DNA of 64,000 nt, taken from contig MNCI01009612.1 in the NCBI GenBank assembly GCA_015680685.1, positions 125,452 through 189,451 of the forward strand, given 5' to 3'. This stretch comes from Gnetum montanum. Lineage: Eukaryota; Streptophyta; Gnetopsida; Gnetales; Gnetaceae. Shown piece by piece: positions 45,991 to 58,254 of this stretch (its first letter is position 1; every line of letters starts with the position of its first letter). The notes beneath the pieces are model-generated. The model was given only the letters and a program-made list of their open reading frames with translations. It did not search any database and had not been told where the DNA came from. A program made the position numbers and the translations under genes.

Positions 45991-48900
45991 ATAAGCATTG
46001 TGATCCTATGCTCCAATCTATGTTGCTGCAGACAACCCAAAATTTTGTTGACAGAAAATGCTCATCATCATCTCCACCAACAATGACGCCAGTACTTCAC
46101 ATTGCAGACATCGGCTTAGAGACCTCAACTGCTACACCGGTACCCATGCTTTGGTTTGCTTACCTTTCTGATGGGATAATCTGACTGTGACTTATTCTTT
46201 AACCCAACACTGGCTTAAAAACCTCCATTGATCCACCACCAGAATTTCAAGTATATTTTTGCAATCTTCTCAACAATCACTTCAACACAGTTCTTAGAGA
46301 TCTGCTCCGGAGAATCGACATGCAGTCCATTGAGAATCATGAATCGAAAACGCGTTCGTATTCTGCTACCGCAGTTAGTGGGTGACACCATCGGCGACAG
46401 TTCCCGCGCAGATCCATCCTTTTATTTCAATCATCTATCGCTTTGAAGTGGCTCCGTGCGGTGATTACCACTCTTTCATTTTAATTTGTCTTTTTTTATT
46501 TAAACTGTTTCCTTGTTCACTTATGTGAGCAATGCTTTTGTTTTATTCTCGTACATATTATACAAGCCGTTAAGCATTTCTGTTGGAATATTTAGTTGAT
46601 AAAGTAGTCTATAAATTATGCTAGATGTCATAAATGCAATGAATCAGGCTAAACTAAAAACTGAAGAAGCTTGAAATTCAGGACTTCACTCATTATCTTG
46701 AGGTAGCCAAACTGTGATGCGTTAATTAAGTCATGTTCACAGGTGACACATTGAGGTTATTATTCGAAAAGCAAGTCGTAGCCACACTTCTTTTTACATC
46801 CAAAATAATTTTTTTATTTATTAATATTTTTCTATTTTTATTAATTTTTTTGTTTTTACCATTTACTTATTTTTTGTTCCTTTTTTATTTCTTAATTCAT
46901 TTTATTACTTTTGCTATTTATCTATTCCTTAACTTTCTTGAATTTTTTATATATTTTGGTTGTATTTTAGTTTGTTTAACATTATTTGCATGGTAATGTA
47001 GGTATGTTATCACAATTATATTATGAGGATTCATTTCATATTATCCATCTCCAAGTGTAGCGTTCCAATACTTAGTAAAACCACTTCAACCATTCCTTCA
47101 TCTTTTATTAATAAGAGGGCATAGACATGGACATAACGACACTCTGCTCTAGAGAGTGTTGCATGTCACCACTTTGAGTGTTGTTGCTTGCACTCTCAAG
47201 GCCATAATATTTACACTATGAGCTTTTTAAAAGCCAATTGTTTACTTCTTGTAGAAGCATGTTTTAAAACCTTTTTTTGGCCTTCCTAATTGACTCTGTG
47301 ATTGTTGAGGCATGCTCTATTTTGAGTCTACTTTGGAATACTTGGTGACTTTGGAGCTCAAAGTGGTGCCAGGGCTCTTCAAAGCAATGTAATCACAATG
47401 GATCCATTATAGTTCTTATCATTTTAACAGCTTTAAATAAACCCCTATAATCATAAAACCTAGAGGGAAAGATGAAGGTTCAAGGATTGGGGAAAGGGAT
47501 ATGGCATCAAGGGAACTTGTTGATCTCTCAAAATACCATCTCAGAACCAACTGTTTTAAGAAACAATTACATTGACTATAAGATACTAATACGCAAGGGC
47601 GAAGAGAGGTAAACCATAAAACAAAACCACTTGGTAAGTTATTGGAAGGGTATGTGATCCATGTCCAAAGATATATTGCTATTAGGATGACTGATTAATT
47701 AATTAATGAACTTAATTGACCTTGATATGTCACTAGAAGAGCATGAGACCTATGTTTAAAGCTACTCCTTTGGTGAGACTAGCATTGGCCATATAACTAT
47801 AAAGACATGTTATCTATGTTTGAAGGTGCACCATTAACTAATGACCCAAAATTAACATCTTTTAAAAACTTGAAGATTTCATATCCTAATAAAAAATTTA
47901 ATAATTAGCAAAGAAGTATCAAAGTATATCACATACTTGACATTAGGTAAACATCATAAAAAAATATATGGAAAGAAAAACATTTTTAATTTTAGGATTG
48001 TCTACTCACATGTACAACCTTAGAATTAATACTTTGAAAAAATAGAAGAAGAAAATTGATTATTAGTAAATAGGAAGGTGAAAATATATGGAAAGAAAAA
48101 ACTTTCTAATTTTTTAATTAATCAATCAAAAAGACACCTTATATTTCACCTCTCTTCAAGTTTAATAGAATGAAAACTCATGAGGTCACTTCTCAAAGAG
48201 GGTAAGCTCTTATCTTTTTTCTACCTTAGAAGAAAGGTTTTTTAGAATCTGTTGTAAAGATGGAAACCTAAAAAATCATCTCTAAAACCATTAATTCTTT
48301 TCTTTTACATTATGCTGAACTTTCACATCTCTTCTTTTATTCCTTTAATATAATTTAGTCTTAAGACAAACATCCTTGCACCTTACCTATTTATTTTACT
48401 ACCTTAAAAGCACAAGCACTAAGACAATGACAAGCATTAAACAATAACATAGCATATTATATGTCCCACAAAATGCATTTTAGATAAAAGTTTATTGTCA
48501 TTCCTTTCACTATAAGTGCCTCCCATAAAAAGCCATGCATCAATCATGTCAACCACTAAGCAACCCACCATTTGGAAGTTGTTGATAAAAAATTTGGGCT
48601 GTGAAACAAACTAACACACAATGCCCCTAAAGTGCATGATTTGGCAAGGCTATTGCCTATGGCACCTTGCTTATGGGCACAACTAGCCTAGGAATAGTCT
48701 TGAGTGGAAAAGAAAATGTGATTGATAATTTTAACATAACATTAAATTAGAAAATATTAAGTTACTTGAAAGGAAAAATAATAGGAAAGAAAATCATTAT
48801 ATTGAATGAATGATAAACAGATAACAAGAAGAAAAGAAAAGAAGTAACTTAGTATGATTGATCATAGTTGTGTTGATACATAAATTTTGGTTGTACCAAC

Positions 48901-49547
48901 ACTGGGAAAGAAAATTCGTTTTAGGACACTATTGCCTATGTTGCCTTCCGTATGGGTATCGAAACCTAAGAATAGTCTCAGCTGAAGAGGGTACATGGAC
49001 TTTTGTAAATAATAAACTAAAAGAATAAAATATAGAATTTAAATTAAATAATTATCTTAAATACAATGAGTAACTAAAGAAATGAATTTTCCCTAGTCTT
49101 GCTAACGTTGCCAGTCCGTGATTGCAGATGGTATCCACTGCTGGGTAGGAAGATCGTGATTGCCATGAGAGAGGGAGAGAGAGAAAAAGAGAAAAAGAGA
49201 GACTACCCACCGTAGTCCACACAAGGTAGCAACTATGGTCCTCAAAGTCTACGACTGTCTACCATATTTTGTGCACCATCGTAGAGAGGAAGATCATCCA
49301 CCCACATCTACACCACTAAGATAAGCTATCGGCCCAAAGAAAATGGCACGTCTCGCATCTTGCACATGGGCTACATTGCTATAGATAAAAGAAAAAGAGA
49401 GAGAAAACTCTTCTACACTGTTGCAGAGACCCCAAGTTTCCAATTTTGAGTCGCTAGCTCCTATCTTGGACCCTCCTCGAAGATCAGCCAGAAGCCTATA
49501 AAATACAAGAAAAGAAAGAAGGAAATCGTTGCCTTTGGAGAGAATGC
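45991..49547. other. intergenic region, nothing recognised
   Basis: A GC-richer section at 46060-46450 holds one open frame (46228-46446, a Met-Ile-His-His start) without known motifs. A T-rich low-complexity frame at 46733-46996 is compositional. 47000-49140 is AT-rich. A purine-rich (GA)n run with A interruptions is at 49166-49203, with a shorter one near 49390. No element ends are visible. Confidence 0.5.
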
Positions 49548-49673
49548 NNNNNNNNNNNNNNNNNNNNNNNNNNNNNNNNNNNNNNNNNNNNNNNNNNNNN
49601 NNNNNNNNNNNNNNNNNNNNNNNNNNNNNNNNNNNNNNNNNNNNNNNNNNNNNNNNNNNNNNNNNNNNNNNNN
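49548..49673. other. assembly gap (126 N)
   Basis: Unresolved bases. Frames across it are not real evidence of coding. Confidence 0.99.
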
Positions 49674-50750
49674 GTTTTATAGATATTACAGCCATCCATA
49701 ATGATGCCCATGTTTTATATAATGTCTATAGAAACCACAACCACTTATTGCATAATAACATCCACGTTCTACAATTTAAGTGCCCACTATGTCTGTAACT
49801 TACGAAACATCTGCCACTAATGTCCATAACCGTTGCCATCAATGACCACCACCCGATAGTTTAAATGCCCACTATTCGCATGATTTTTACTATGGTTATT
49901 AAGAGAGAGAAATAGAGATGTTGATAATCATGGCCCCATGAGAGCATGGGAGCTTTAACATCAACACGTTGCAAATAACCATGATGATAGTACATAGTAG
50001 AACCTGCAGGTAGCATCGACAACTTGTAGATGATGACACCATCCAGTAGCAACCACTACCAGCAAGAAGCATCCAAGCAGCAACTGATTGCACGTACAAC
50101 ACTAGGAAATGAGTTTTATGTAGCAACAACAACACTAATATGAAAAGGAAAAATAGATATGGGATTGGGAGATGGTGGAATGAAATAAGAAAATGGAAGG
50201 GAGAAGGGAAGAAGAAGCAAGATATGGAAAACAGAAGAAAGATGCTAGAAGACTTTGCTTTTTCCTCTTTTGATAATCATATCCTCTTCATCTATGTGTA
50301 TGGGCTTTTATAGCCCTTATGTTCTTCTCCTCCTCTTTATTTTTCTTTTTGCATGGGCTTTTATAGCCTTTACGTTGTTCTCCTCTTCTTTGTTTTTCTC
50401 TTTGGAAGAAAAGCATGGTTGCCATGTGTCTTAGGAAGTGAACCATGGGTGCCATGTCTTTACGCATGGGAGTTGAAGATGTGCTTTATCTTCAATTGAT
50501 TTTTTGGATCTTCCAAAATCTTTACAACTAATCTTCAAATATGCTTTGTGATATGAATCTCTTCATACTTGCCACCTATCCAACAAAAATAAAGAAACTC
50601 AAACTATTTATAAAGTCATAAGTTTTAGTAAGAGAAGAAAGCATTCTTTTAACAAGACACTGATGGTTTTCATTTGAACTTTCATAATGGGCAGAGCTAG
50701 AGCTCTGTGTACGTACAACAATGACTACAAACAAACTCAAACACATAACA
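49674..50750. other. intergenic region with a short tandem repeat
   Basis: No coding signal. At 50300-50352 and 50353-50402 a unit of about 50 bp is repeated, each starting ATGGGCTTTTATAGCC and followed by TTCTTCTCCTC-type pyrimidine-rich sequence. Confidence 0.55.
50300..50402. repeat. two-copy tandem repeat, unit about 50 bp
   Basis: Both units have ATGGGCTTTTATAGCC, then TTAYGTTSTTCTCCTC and TTTTTCT. GGGCTTTTATAGCCC in unit 1 is nearly self-complementary. Confidence 0.8.
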
Positions 50751-50754
50751 ACAA

Positions 50755-51557
50755 TGGCGATGAACAACAAGAAGAACAATAAGGTGGAGCTTGCAAGGCA
50801 ATGGCTATCACCTCAAGCCTCTATCAACAATCATGATGATGATGATGGTGATAACAATAATGAATCTTCCGTCAGATCTAATTCTAGGCATCATACTAGA
50901 ACTGTGCTCTACAGAAGCTAAAAGAAAATCATGTTACGCCAAGAAGAAGTTTGAAATTTGCAAGTTCTTGCACAAGGCATTTACTTTTCTATTGCAATCT
51001 TCATGGCAGGAAACCCTAGTAGAGGCCTTCGTTGATTCCCTCTATGCTTTGGTGAAGTAAAAAGCTTCGTGCTCAGAACTCAACATGCAGAAATCTATTT
51101 AGAGATTCTTCATGAAACCATCACCATAGTTGCTATTGGTGGAGCATCATTTTCTGTGCATAATCTACTTTTGAAGCCATTGTCTCTATTGTTGGCACAT
51201 CTGTCCACCTCTCTGTGTTTCTCGCTTCTAGAGCTCAATCCCAGAGGCCTGGCTGTTCCAAAAATCATATTTTTGCTGCTTTCATCTTGCCCTGACTCCG
51301 CTGTGCAACAGAACCTAGTGCTGCTAGTCCGCAGCCTGGTCAGATCCACCTTCTACCTAACAGGAGAAGAAGAAAATGTGGACAATATCTCCAAGATGTA
51401 CCAAAATGAGTGTGTCAAGGATATGAAGCACAATTTGGTGATTATTAGTGATGTAGAAGACACGGAGGAGGATTTTGAAAAGGAAGTAGATCCTTCAATG
51501 CTTAGATTGGTGATTCCAAAACAGATGCAAAGGAAGTTGATTCTGGAAAGGTGTTGA
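50755..51557 (+). pseudogene. unrecognised coding-like region (possible broken cellular gene)
   Basis: Three overlapping plus-strand frames suggest one protein with shifts. An Asn/Asp-rich N-terminus (NKKNNKVELARQWLS, a run of Asp) leads to an LGIILELCSTEAKRKSCYAKKK segment and LLQSSWQETLVEAFVDSLYALVK (to 51060). A second frame (51069-51557) has leucine-rich helices (HNLLLKPLSLLLAHLSTSLC, LLLVRSLVRSTFYL) and an acidic tail (ISDVEDTEEDFEKEVDP). Base composition is richer in GC than its surroundings. I do not recognise the family. No retroelement motif is present. The frames do not join by an obvious intron (the interval is only about 40 bp). It may be a decayed gene or an exon set with sequence errors. 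Confidence 0.35.
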
Positions 51558-52400
51558 ATCTGAAAGATTCTGAGTATGGATGAAAAACTAGATTACAAGT
51601 CTGGAAAGAAAGATGTTGACGTCAACATTACCCATGAATGGCCTTATCCTTTCATCACCAGAGCTCGTAAAACACTATGCATCTAAAGAATCCGATTCGT
51701 GGAAGCGAGAAATGGAGGATTCGTTATTCTGAACGTGTTTGGGTAAATGTGCCTCAAGAAAAAGTGGGGACAGGTTCGTAGCCAGGACCTGATAGAAAAA
51801 ATTTAAATATATTAGTTTTTTAAAAAAATTAAATCTCATATATCATAAAAATACATTGTAAAATATAGAACAAGTACAATGTAAATCCAAAATATTGTTA
51901 ACGCTTAAAAATTTCACGGAAGATTGCAATATCACCATTAAATTGAAGCAAGAAAATTTGCAAAGATATGGAGGCCATTGAATCCATTTCCTTACTCTGG
52001 ATCCATAATCTGGCCAAACATATATTTTCTGCAACAACCAAAATGACAGCAATAAAATGAAATCCTTTTGTTACTCAATCCAATATTTCTAAAAATGAAT
52101 TTAAGCCTCAAGCCTCAACCAAATTTATAACAAATCAGGTCTGCTAATACTCTTGTTCAACGACTACCTATGAGTAGCACCCTAGGGACTACCTGCGAGT
52201 AGCACCACCGCACTACAAGAATACACAACTTAACTAAACTACACACAGCCCAGTAACTCATCTCACCTACAATGATCGAAAACCTTTCAGACACTGGAAA
52301 GTAAAACCAGAGCACCATGAACTTGCATATGGCCATTGTCCATGTGCTGGTGGGCTTTGTTGCTTTATAAGCAAACAGATTTTTTAAAAAGTTGAACAAG
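51558..52400. other. intergenic, nothing firm
   Basis: 51558-51770 still has coding-like text in mixed frames (EKWRIRYSERVWVNVPQE near 51700) and may be the tail of the preceding gene candidate. The rest is AT-rich and unmarked. Confidence 0.4.
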
Positions 52401-52401
52401 C

Positions 52402-52485
52402 ATCCATCTGTGATCACGTTCATGACTCATGACCCATGACGATCCATCCGTGTGATCACGTTCATGACTCATGACCCATGACGAT
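52402..52485. repeat. two-copy tandem repeat, unit about 42 bp
   Basis: CCATCYGTG then TGATCACGTTCATGACTCAT and GACCCATGACGAT occur twice, head to tail. Each unit includes TGACTCA, an AP-1/bZIP-like core, by chance or not. Confidence 0.9.
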
Positions 52486-54252
52486 GACCCTGTTTTGTTT
52501 TTTCTTTTTTAAGCAAAGATATGAGAAAAAGAGCAAAAACCAGCAATAAACAATAAACACGCGTGAATATGTGAGTCATGGCGGAACCTTTGACGCTCCC
52601 AAAGCCAGTCGAATCCATGCAAATGCAATGTTTTCCTCGCAGGGCCCGTCCTCCAAAACTTTCCGTATGATCCATACTTGCCCCTTCGGCCTTCAGTTAC
52701 CATAGTAGCCCTTTCGTGATTTCCGTGTGCTTGTTTATTTATTGGTACTCCCGATGCCATGAATCTTGATTGCTTGCTTGCCACTTAATGAAATGAAATT
52801 TTTGGTATGATTCAGAACAGGAGAAGATATGTAAGATTTTAATGCAAAATGGAGACATCGCAAGAATATGTAAAAATCCAGACAAAATTTCATTGGAAAT
52901 TATGAAATACGTACCCATTGCGAATTTAATGCGCTTCTGTACGCGTACGTGCTCGTGAATGGGACACGCGCGAACAGTTCGTCAAAATTTATCCAGAATC
53001 GCGAATCTCCGGCGCATAGACTAAAACATAACCGACTGTAAACAACTTCAAACAGAGAGTAACCTTTCCATCAACCCGAGTTTACTGTCATTGTCATCCA
53101 CATCACACCAATGCTGCTCCCGTTGCTGCCGTAATGCCTGCTACAATGTTGCCATAATCCTGCTACCATGGCAATGATGATACAACTTCGCTCAGTTCTG
53201 GATCTTTACAAATTTCATTGTTGTGAAGGAAGAATTCATCTGCATTGACTTTATCAGATTGAAGGAGTCAAGGATTCTTCACCTCGTTAGCTTGCAAATT
53301 CCATAATTTCGACTGCGATGTTGCCCCGTAGTATTCGTAACCTTTGCTTGCAATTTTCCTTTTTGTTGTTTCCCTTTCAACAAACCCATGCCACCGATGT
53401 GCCTGTGCCCTGTACGCTATCGTTTGCTGCCCCATGTCGCACCAATGACTGCCATCCCTGCAACCGACCTCTGCCCTATGCCTCTTCTTATTATTTTTTC
53501 TTCTTCTCTATCCTGCTACTCCTCCTCCATAATCATATGGCCTGTGCGTTCTCTGTTATTTTTATCATGGTGGATGTGAGAGTTCTTCTTCATATTGTTG
53601 TTATTGTTGTTTCTCCTATGCATCTCTCTGCAACAAAGCCAATTGCAGTAGCAATAACAATAGGAGTAGCGGCGGTGAAATAGGTTTTGGTTGTGTTCCT
53701 GTGTTTGGAAAATCCAATTGGTGAATGTTGGGCTATAGTGTGAAATCCGAAGATTTTGGGTTTGGGGGTTGTGGTAAGGATTTTGGTTGCTATTTCTGTT
53801 CTTCTGCAGAGATCTCCAAGTTGTTCTTTCTCACTTGCTCAAGGAGGAGGCTTCGTAATCCAATCTCGGTGGTGTGCTGTTGCATGATTTGGTGACTCTG
53901 CGTCCATCGCAGCTTTGGCCATGAGATTGTTTTTCTGGTTGTTCTAGCGCACGGTGTAGATGTTTTCGTTAAATTTTCAGTTTTGGGTTGAGTCAATAGA
54001 TTTTCTGTGGGTTTTGTCTTCAATGCCAGCGATAGGGAAATGTTTCCTGGTATTGGAGTCTTCTGGGTATTTCTGTCTTGTCAATACCTCTTCCTACAAA
54101 GAAGAAGCTGAGGCCATGGAAGCTGTAGTCTTTCTCCGGTCTCCTTTAGCTGAGATGGTTTTGCACTTTTGATTCCCAGCGTGCCTATTTTTCACTATTG
54201 CACCTGTATTTCACGAAAACGGATTTTACTTCTTGCTGACCTTTCAGTTTCC
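52486..54252. other. intergenic, GC-richer, nothing recognised
   Basis: 52900-53060 is unusually rich in CpG (CGCGTACGTGCTCGTG). Open frames at 52509-52784 (-), 53318-53683 (+) and 53960-54172 (+) have no recognisable motif and overlap each other in opposite directions. No element ends are visible until homology to E begins at 54253. Confidence 0.45.
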
Positions 54253-54780
54253 TGTTACAGGGCTTCTCTATTTTTGCCCTTTATATTTTATGTTCCAAAC
54301 AAATTTCAGGGATGTTTGGGGTATCTGGATCTGTCCATGGAAGATCTGCTCCCATACGGCTCTGAGCATTTTCATTGTCAATTATTTTATAAAAAAAATG
54401 CTAAAATTTATGATTCTATAGATACTTTCAGTTTTTTTAAATTTTGATTGATAGGTGTTAAGCACAGAAAAAACCAAAGAGATACAAATCACCAAGAAGA
54501 TTAGAAGGATTCACACACCACTACACTTGGCCAAATGGGTAGATACGTGGTGAGTTCCTCGTAGAAAAGGAAGAAAGAAGAAGAATTATTTTTGATTAGC
54601 AGGTGTCAAGCATGGAAGAAACTAAGGAGATTTGGAGGAATCATGCACCATGCACCACCACCACATTTGATGAAAAAACCACCACACCACCACACTCTAA
54701 AAAAGATCATGCATGGCGAAGTGGGCAAATACATAGCTAGTTTCTCTTCCTCTTGGAAAAGGAAAAATGGAGAGGAAGAA
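54253..54780 (+). repeat. 3' internal region of an upstream E-type copy
   Basis: It matches 61899-62390, the sequence between the end of pol and the 3' LTR of element E, over its whole length, with indels around a CCACCACAC run. It has two imperfect units of 150-190 bp beginning TTGATTGATAGGTGTTAAGC and TTGATTAGCAGGTGTCAAGC. It ends in a strong purine tract (GGAAAAATGGAGAGGAAGAA) directly before the LTR start at 54781. So a PPT-plus-LTR end of another copy, or an extended LTR, precedes E. Confidence 0.75.
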
Positions 54781-55653
54781 TGATAAATCATGTTTTTCAT
54801 AAGCTTTGATATTCTAGTGGCCCCCATATTAGGTACATGATATTGTGGCCCAAGTTGCAATATTGTACATTCGATATCATAGGGTTATTCCTAGGTTTAT
54901 AAATACAACCCCCGAGCACACGATTGAGAGTAGTTTTTGGCAATAAACTCTTGTAGTTTGTTCATTTAAGAGTTAGAATATTTTCTAAGTGCCTGCAACA
55001 AGAGATCTAAGTGTGATTGGATCTTTATTTAAGCATCATTGTACCTGAACACACCATTGTGTTGGCAATAAAGATGAGCTCTTTGATTCACTTGAGACTT
55101 TCTTTCTTATGCATTTATATATATTGTTATTTCATTCAATTTACATTAATGTTATTCATTTAGCAATTAATTCTGATTACATTAAGGTTATTCATTTAAC
55201 AATTAATTTTGATTCATTAAGCAACTGATTAAAATACACAAGCATGACCCCTTCGAACATACGTGTGACACTTGGTAGCTTAGAAACAGTTAGCATTTGA
55301 CAACTCAGCAGTGTTTGCACAGAGTTTAGGATGTGTTCGGGAAGTAGGAATGGTTACTTGTGTTAGGCTAGATTAGACCATAGTTTACTTAGATCTTAAT
55401 TACTTTTATTTTCATTCTTGTTCTAGGTGAGTAAATTGATAAACCGCAAAATAATAAAAATATTACACCTTAGTCACACTTAACCATACAATTATATTTC
55501 ACAAGTGGGACTCGGAAGACAACGAATGAACAACACTCACACACTATTTAGCTTTAGTATACTTGGTAATTAAAGTCTGCGGAATTCGACTAGATCACAT
55601 GTGAACGCCTGTGATTCATATGATTGGGTGTAGGGGTACCTCGTCACTCATCA
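54781..55653 (+). repeat. 5' LTR of element E
   Basis: It begins TGATAAATCATG and ends CGTCACTCATCA. The U3 is short (about 115 bp to the TATA box TTATAAATAC at 54896-54907), the same layout as in D, with GATATT/GATATC motifs between GTGGCCC blocks. The U5 end (55585-55653) shows the shared TCATATGATTGGGTGTAGGG block. Confidence 0.82.
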
Positions 55654-55654
55654 T

Positions 55655-55671
55655 TGGCACCGTTGTCAGGA
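55655..55671 (+). other. tRNA-Asp primer-binding site of element E
   Basis: TGGCACCGTTGTCAGGA, two to three changes from the tRNA-Asp complement, one base after the LTR. Confidence 0.82.
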
Positions 55672-55781
55672 ACTTTAGTTCTATGTGTGCTATCTAAACC
55701 AAGTGAAACTTAGTAACATCATTATTATTACAATTAAATTGAATTTTAACCGCACACTACATATAAATTCATTAACATAAA

Positions 55782-58150
55782 ATGTCTTCTTCTCAAAGGA
55801 GCCTATCTCGGACCAAGGTAGAGTAGGTGCCTTAGCAATATTAGGTGGCATATGCTCATCCCAATGAGTATGTACCAAACTTCACCTTCATCTTACATCA
55901 AGATAAAACACTATGGTGGTGAGACATGAAAGGAAACATTGTGTTGTCACTTGATCAATCTATTCCAACTATGCTCTAACTAATGTTTGCATGACATAGA
56001 CTTCAACATCTTCATACAGAGTACGAGATGTGAGATCCTGATTTAAGGGATTATGAAGCACAAAGGTTAAGGGATCATCAACTGGAGCACCAACATGAGC
56101 TTGTGAAGAGTAAGGGGTCAAACACCTTTCCACCTCTACTGGGCCCATTAGATGGAGGTGACCACTTCTTTGGTGATTCTCATCTCTTTGACTTTGTTCA
56201 AGAGGCCCTCGACCCGAATGTGCAATCCACAATTCATAATCCAAGTTTTGGTTAGAATAGATCCAATGACAAAAATAGATCTAGAGGGGAAAGTCATAAT
56301 AAGGGGGAAAAAGAAGGTCACAATCATAATCATGGTCACAATCATTGAAGGAAGGCTGATAGGCATTAGCACATAGCAAGTTCTCCTTCCTCTTCCCCTT
56401 CATCATCTTCTTCTTCTTCTTCATCTGGCTCAGATCATGGCCACAAAGGGCATAACCGTGATGGAGATGACTGATGAGACCAAAACAATAGAAGGGACCA
56501 TTGGGACAGTTGTGACTAGAGGCATGGGCAATCCAAGGAGATACACCACCATGAAGGAGGGATTAGTAGAGAACATCGTAGGCACCATCACCATGGCCTT
56601 GATGAACTTCTACTTGTCACTCGGTGCATGTTAAACATTGCAGAGGTCATGAAGATTCCAACAAGGCACATAAAGGATAGTAGAATGAAGAGGTTGGACA
56701 TGAACAAAATCCCTCAATTTGAGGAAGGCTACGATGCTAATCCGCAAAATCATCTCTAGGCCTTCCAAGATGCATGTGTCTTATAGAATATTGAGAAAAA
56801 CTAGCAGAAGTTAAAATTATTTCCAGGGACACTCATAAAGGAAGCAAAAAATTGGTACCATCCTAGGAGCTAGAATCAATTAGGTGGTGAAGTACAATGT
56901 TGGAATTGTTTAATGACAAATATTAAATGTACTCCCAAGTGTCCAATCTGAGGAAGTAGATCCAAGGGTGAAAACAAGGAAACCATAAGCCATTGGATGC
57001 CACTATTGGCCGATACTATTCTCTATTGCATAAGTGTCCCAGCCATGGATACTCTCAACTTGATCAACTTCAGCATATCATAGATGGATTGTAGTCTAAA
57101 ACAAGGAAAACCCTTGGTGTCTATGCCCAAGGGAGATTGACAAAGTTAAATGCCTGCCAAATCCAAAAGTTAATTAAGTAGGTAGCCAAGGAGGAGGGAG
57201 AATTGAGAAATCGAGAAAGTACAAAGGAATACAATAGGGACCCTTTTATTCGCAAAAGGGGAATTTGATTTTGTGACAATGAGGATGAATTAACTAGAGA
57301 TGAGGTGGCTAATCAGAAAACCTTGCCACTATAGAAATTGCAATATGAAATCATGACTAAGGTTGACCAATTATGAGACTCTATGGACAACAAGTTTTAA
57401 GCTATCTTAAAAATTGTTGAAGAGTCTAAGGAGCAAAGTGGTGAGTGTGAGCGCCAAAGACGTAAGGAAGCTAAACATGCCATATCTAATGGTAAGCTTA
57501 AAATGGTTACAATAGAGATTGTTGTAGATAGTGATTTAGATGATGATGGTAGGTGTGACACCTGCCAGTATGAACATCCTAAATGATTTTTCCCAATTAT
57601 GTCACACTTGTAGGAATCTAGGGTGTATGCCCTACATCCATGTCTTGTATATAGGAAAACACCCAAAAGATTGCCTTATCCACAAGGTAATGCTTAATAG
57701 TTCCACCAACGACAATACTACTATCCAAGTGGAACTCCACTGCAACCCTACAATTGTACTAGTAGTGGCAATAACCACAATTGTAGGTGTTAGCACCTCC
57801 AAGATAGCAGTACCCTTACCGACAACTAGATCCCTATGGCTACTATGTTCAACAACCTTCATCTCCAAGGGACATCTTTGGTCATGTTGCCACTTACCAA
57901 CCTCACCACTACCCTCCTAAAGTATACCAGCCACTCTATCTAAGGATGGATGCCACCTACTATCCTCATGCTCCTTCTATGCCTGCACCTACTCCTCTAT
58001 CTCCTACATAGCTACCACCTACTCCATTCATGCAAGGTGAATTTCTTTCCCAACCACAGCAAAGAAATGCTTTGAGGGAAGTTAATCTTCAACCTATTAA
58101 CCAACCAAGTGGGTTGGAAACACAATCAAAGAAACGTCCCTTCTTCTGAC
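55782..58150 (+). pseudogene. gag of element E
   Basis: ATG at 55782 (MSSSQRSLSRTKVE). The N-terminal block HPNEYVPNFTFILHQDK is next, then a very charged His/Arg/Ser linker (56150-56600), the RIPTRHIKDSRMKRLDMN-like block near 56670, FEEGYDANPQNHL and AFQDACVL (56720-56790), KLKLFPGTLIKEAKNWY (56805), and GHGYSQLDQLQHIIDGL (57045). The zinc knuckle is near 57555-57590 (CDTCQYEHPK, its last Cys lost). A Pro/Thr-rich linker runs to about 58150. Stops occur throughout. The AFQDAC segment deleted in D is present. Confidence 0.85.
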
Positions 58151-58254
58151 CTCATAGTCCACCAAAGCCCTTAGACACATTAGTGGTTGGTAACCCTGAT
58201 CCTCCACCTTCCTCTGTCTCACCTTTATTTGAGTCCCCTTCAAACCAAAATCCC

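Noticed and set aside
46733-46996. 87-residue very hydrophobic frame resembling a membrane protein
   Set aside because: The DNA is a T-rich low-complexity tract, which always translates to Phe/Leu runs.
52509-52784. 91-residue minus-strand frame with Gly/Arg/His-rich middle
   Set aside because: No recognisable family and no codon-level support. It overlaps the tandem-repeat edge. It stays open as a weak candidate only.
53318-53683. 121-residue open frame, Leu/Phe-rich
   Set aside because: Composition-driven, no motif, and no supporting homologous copy in the window.
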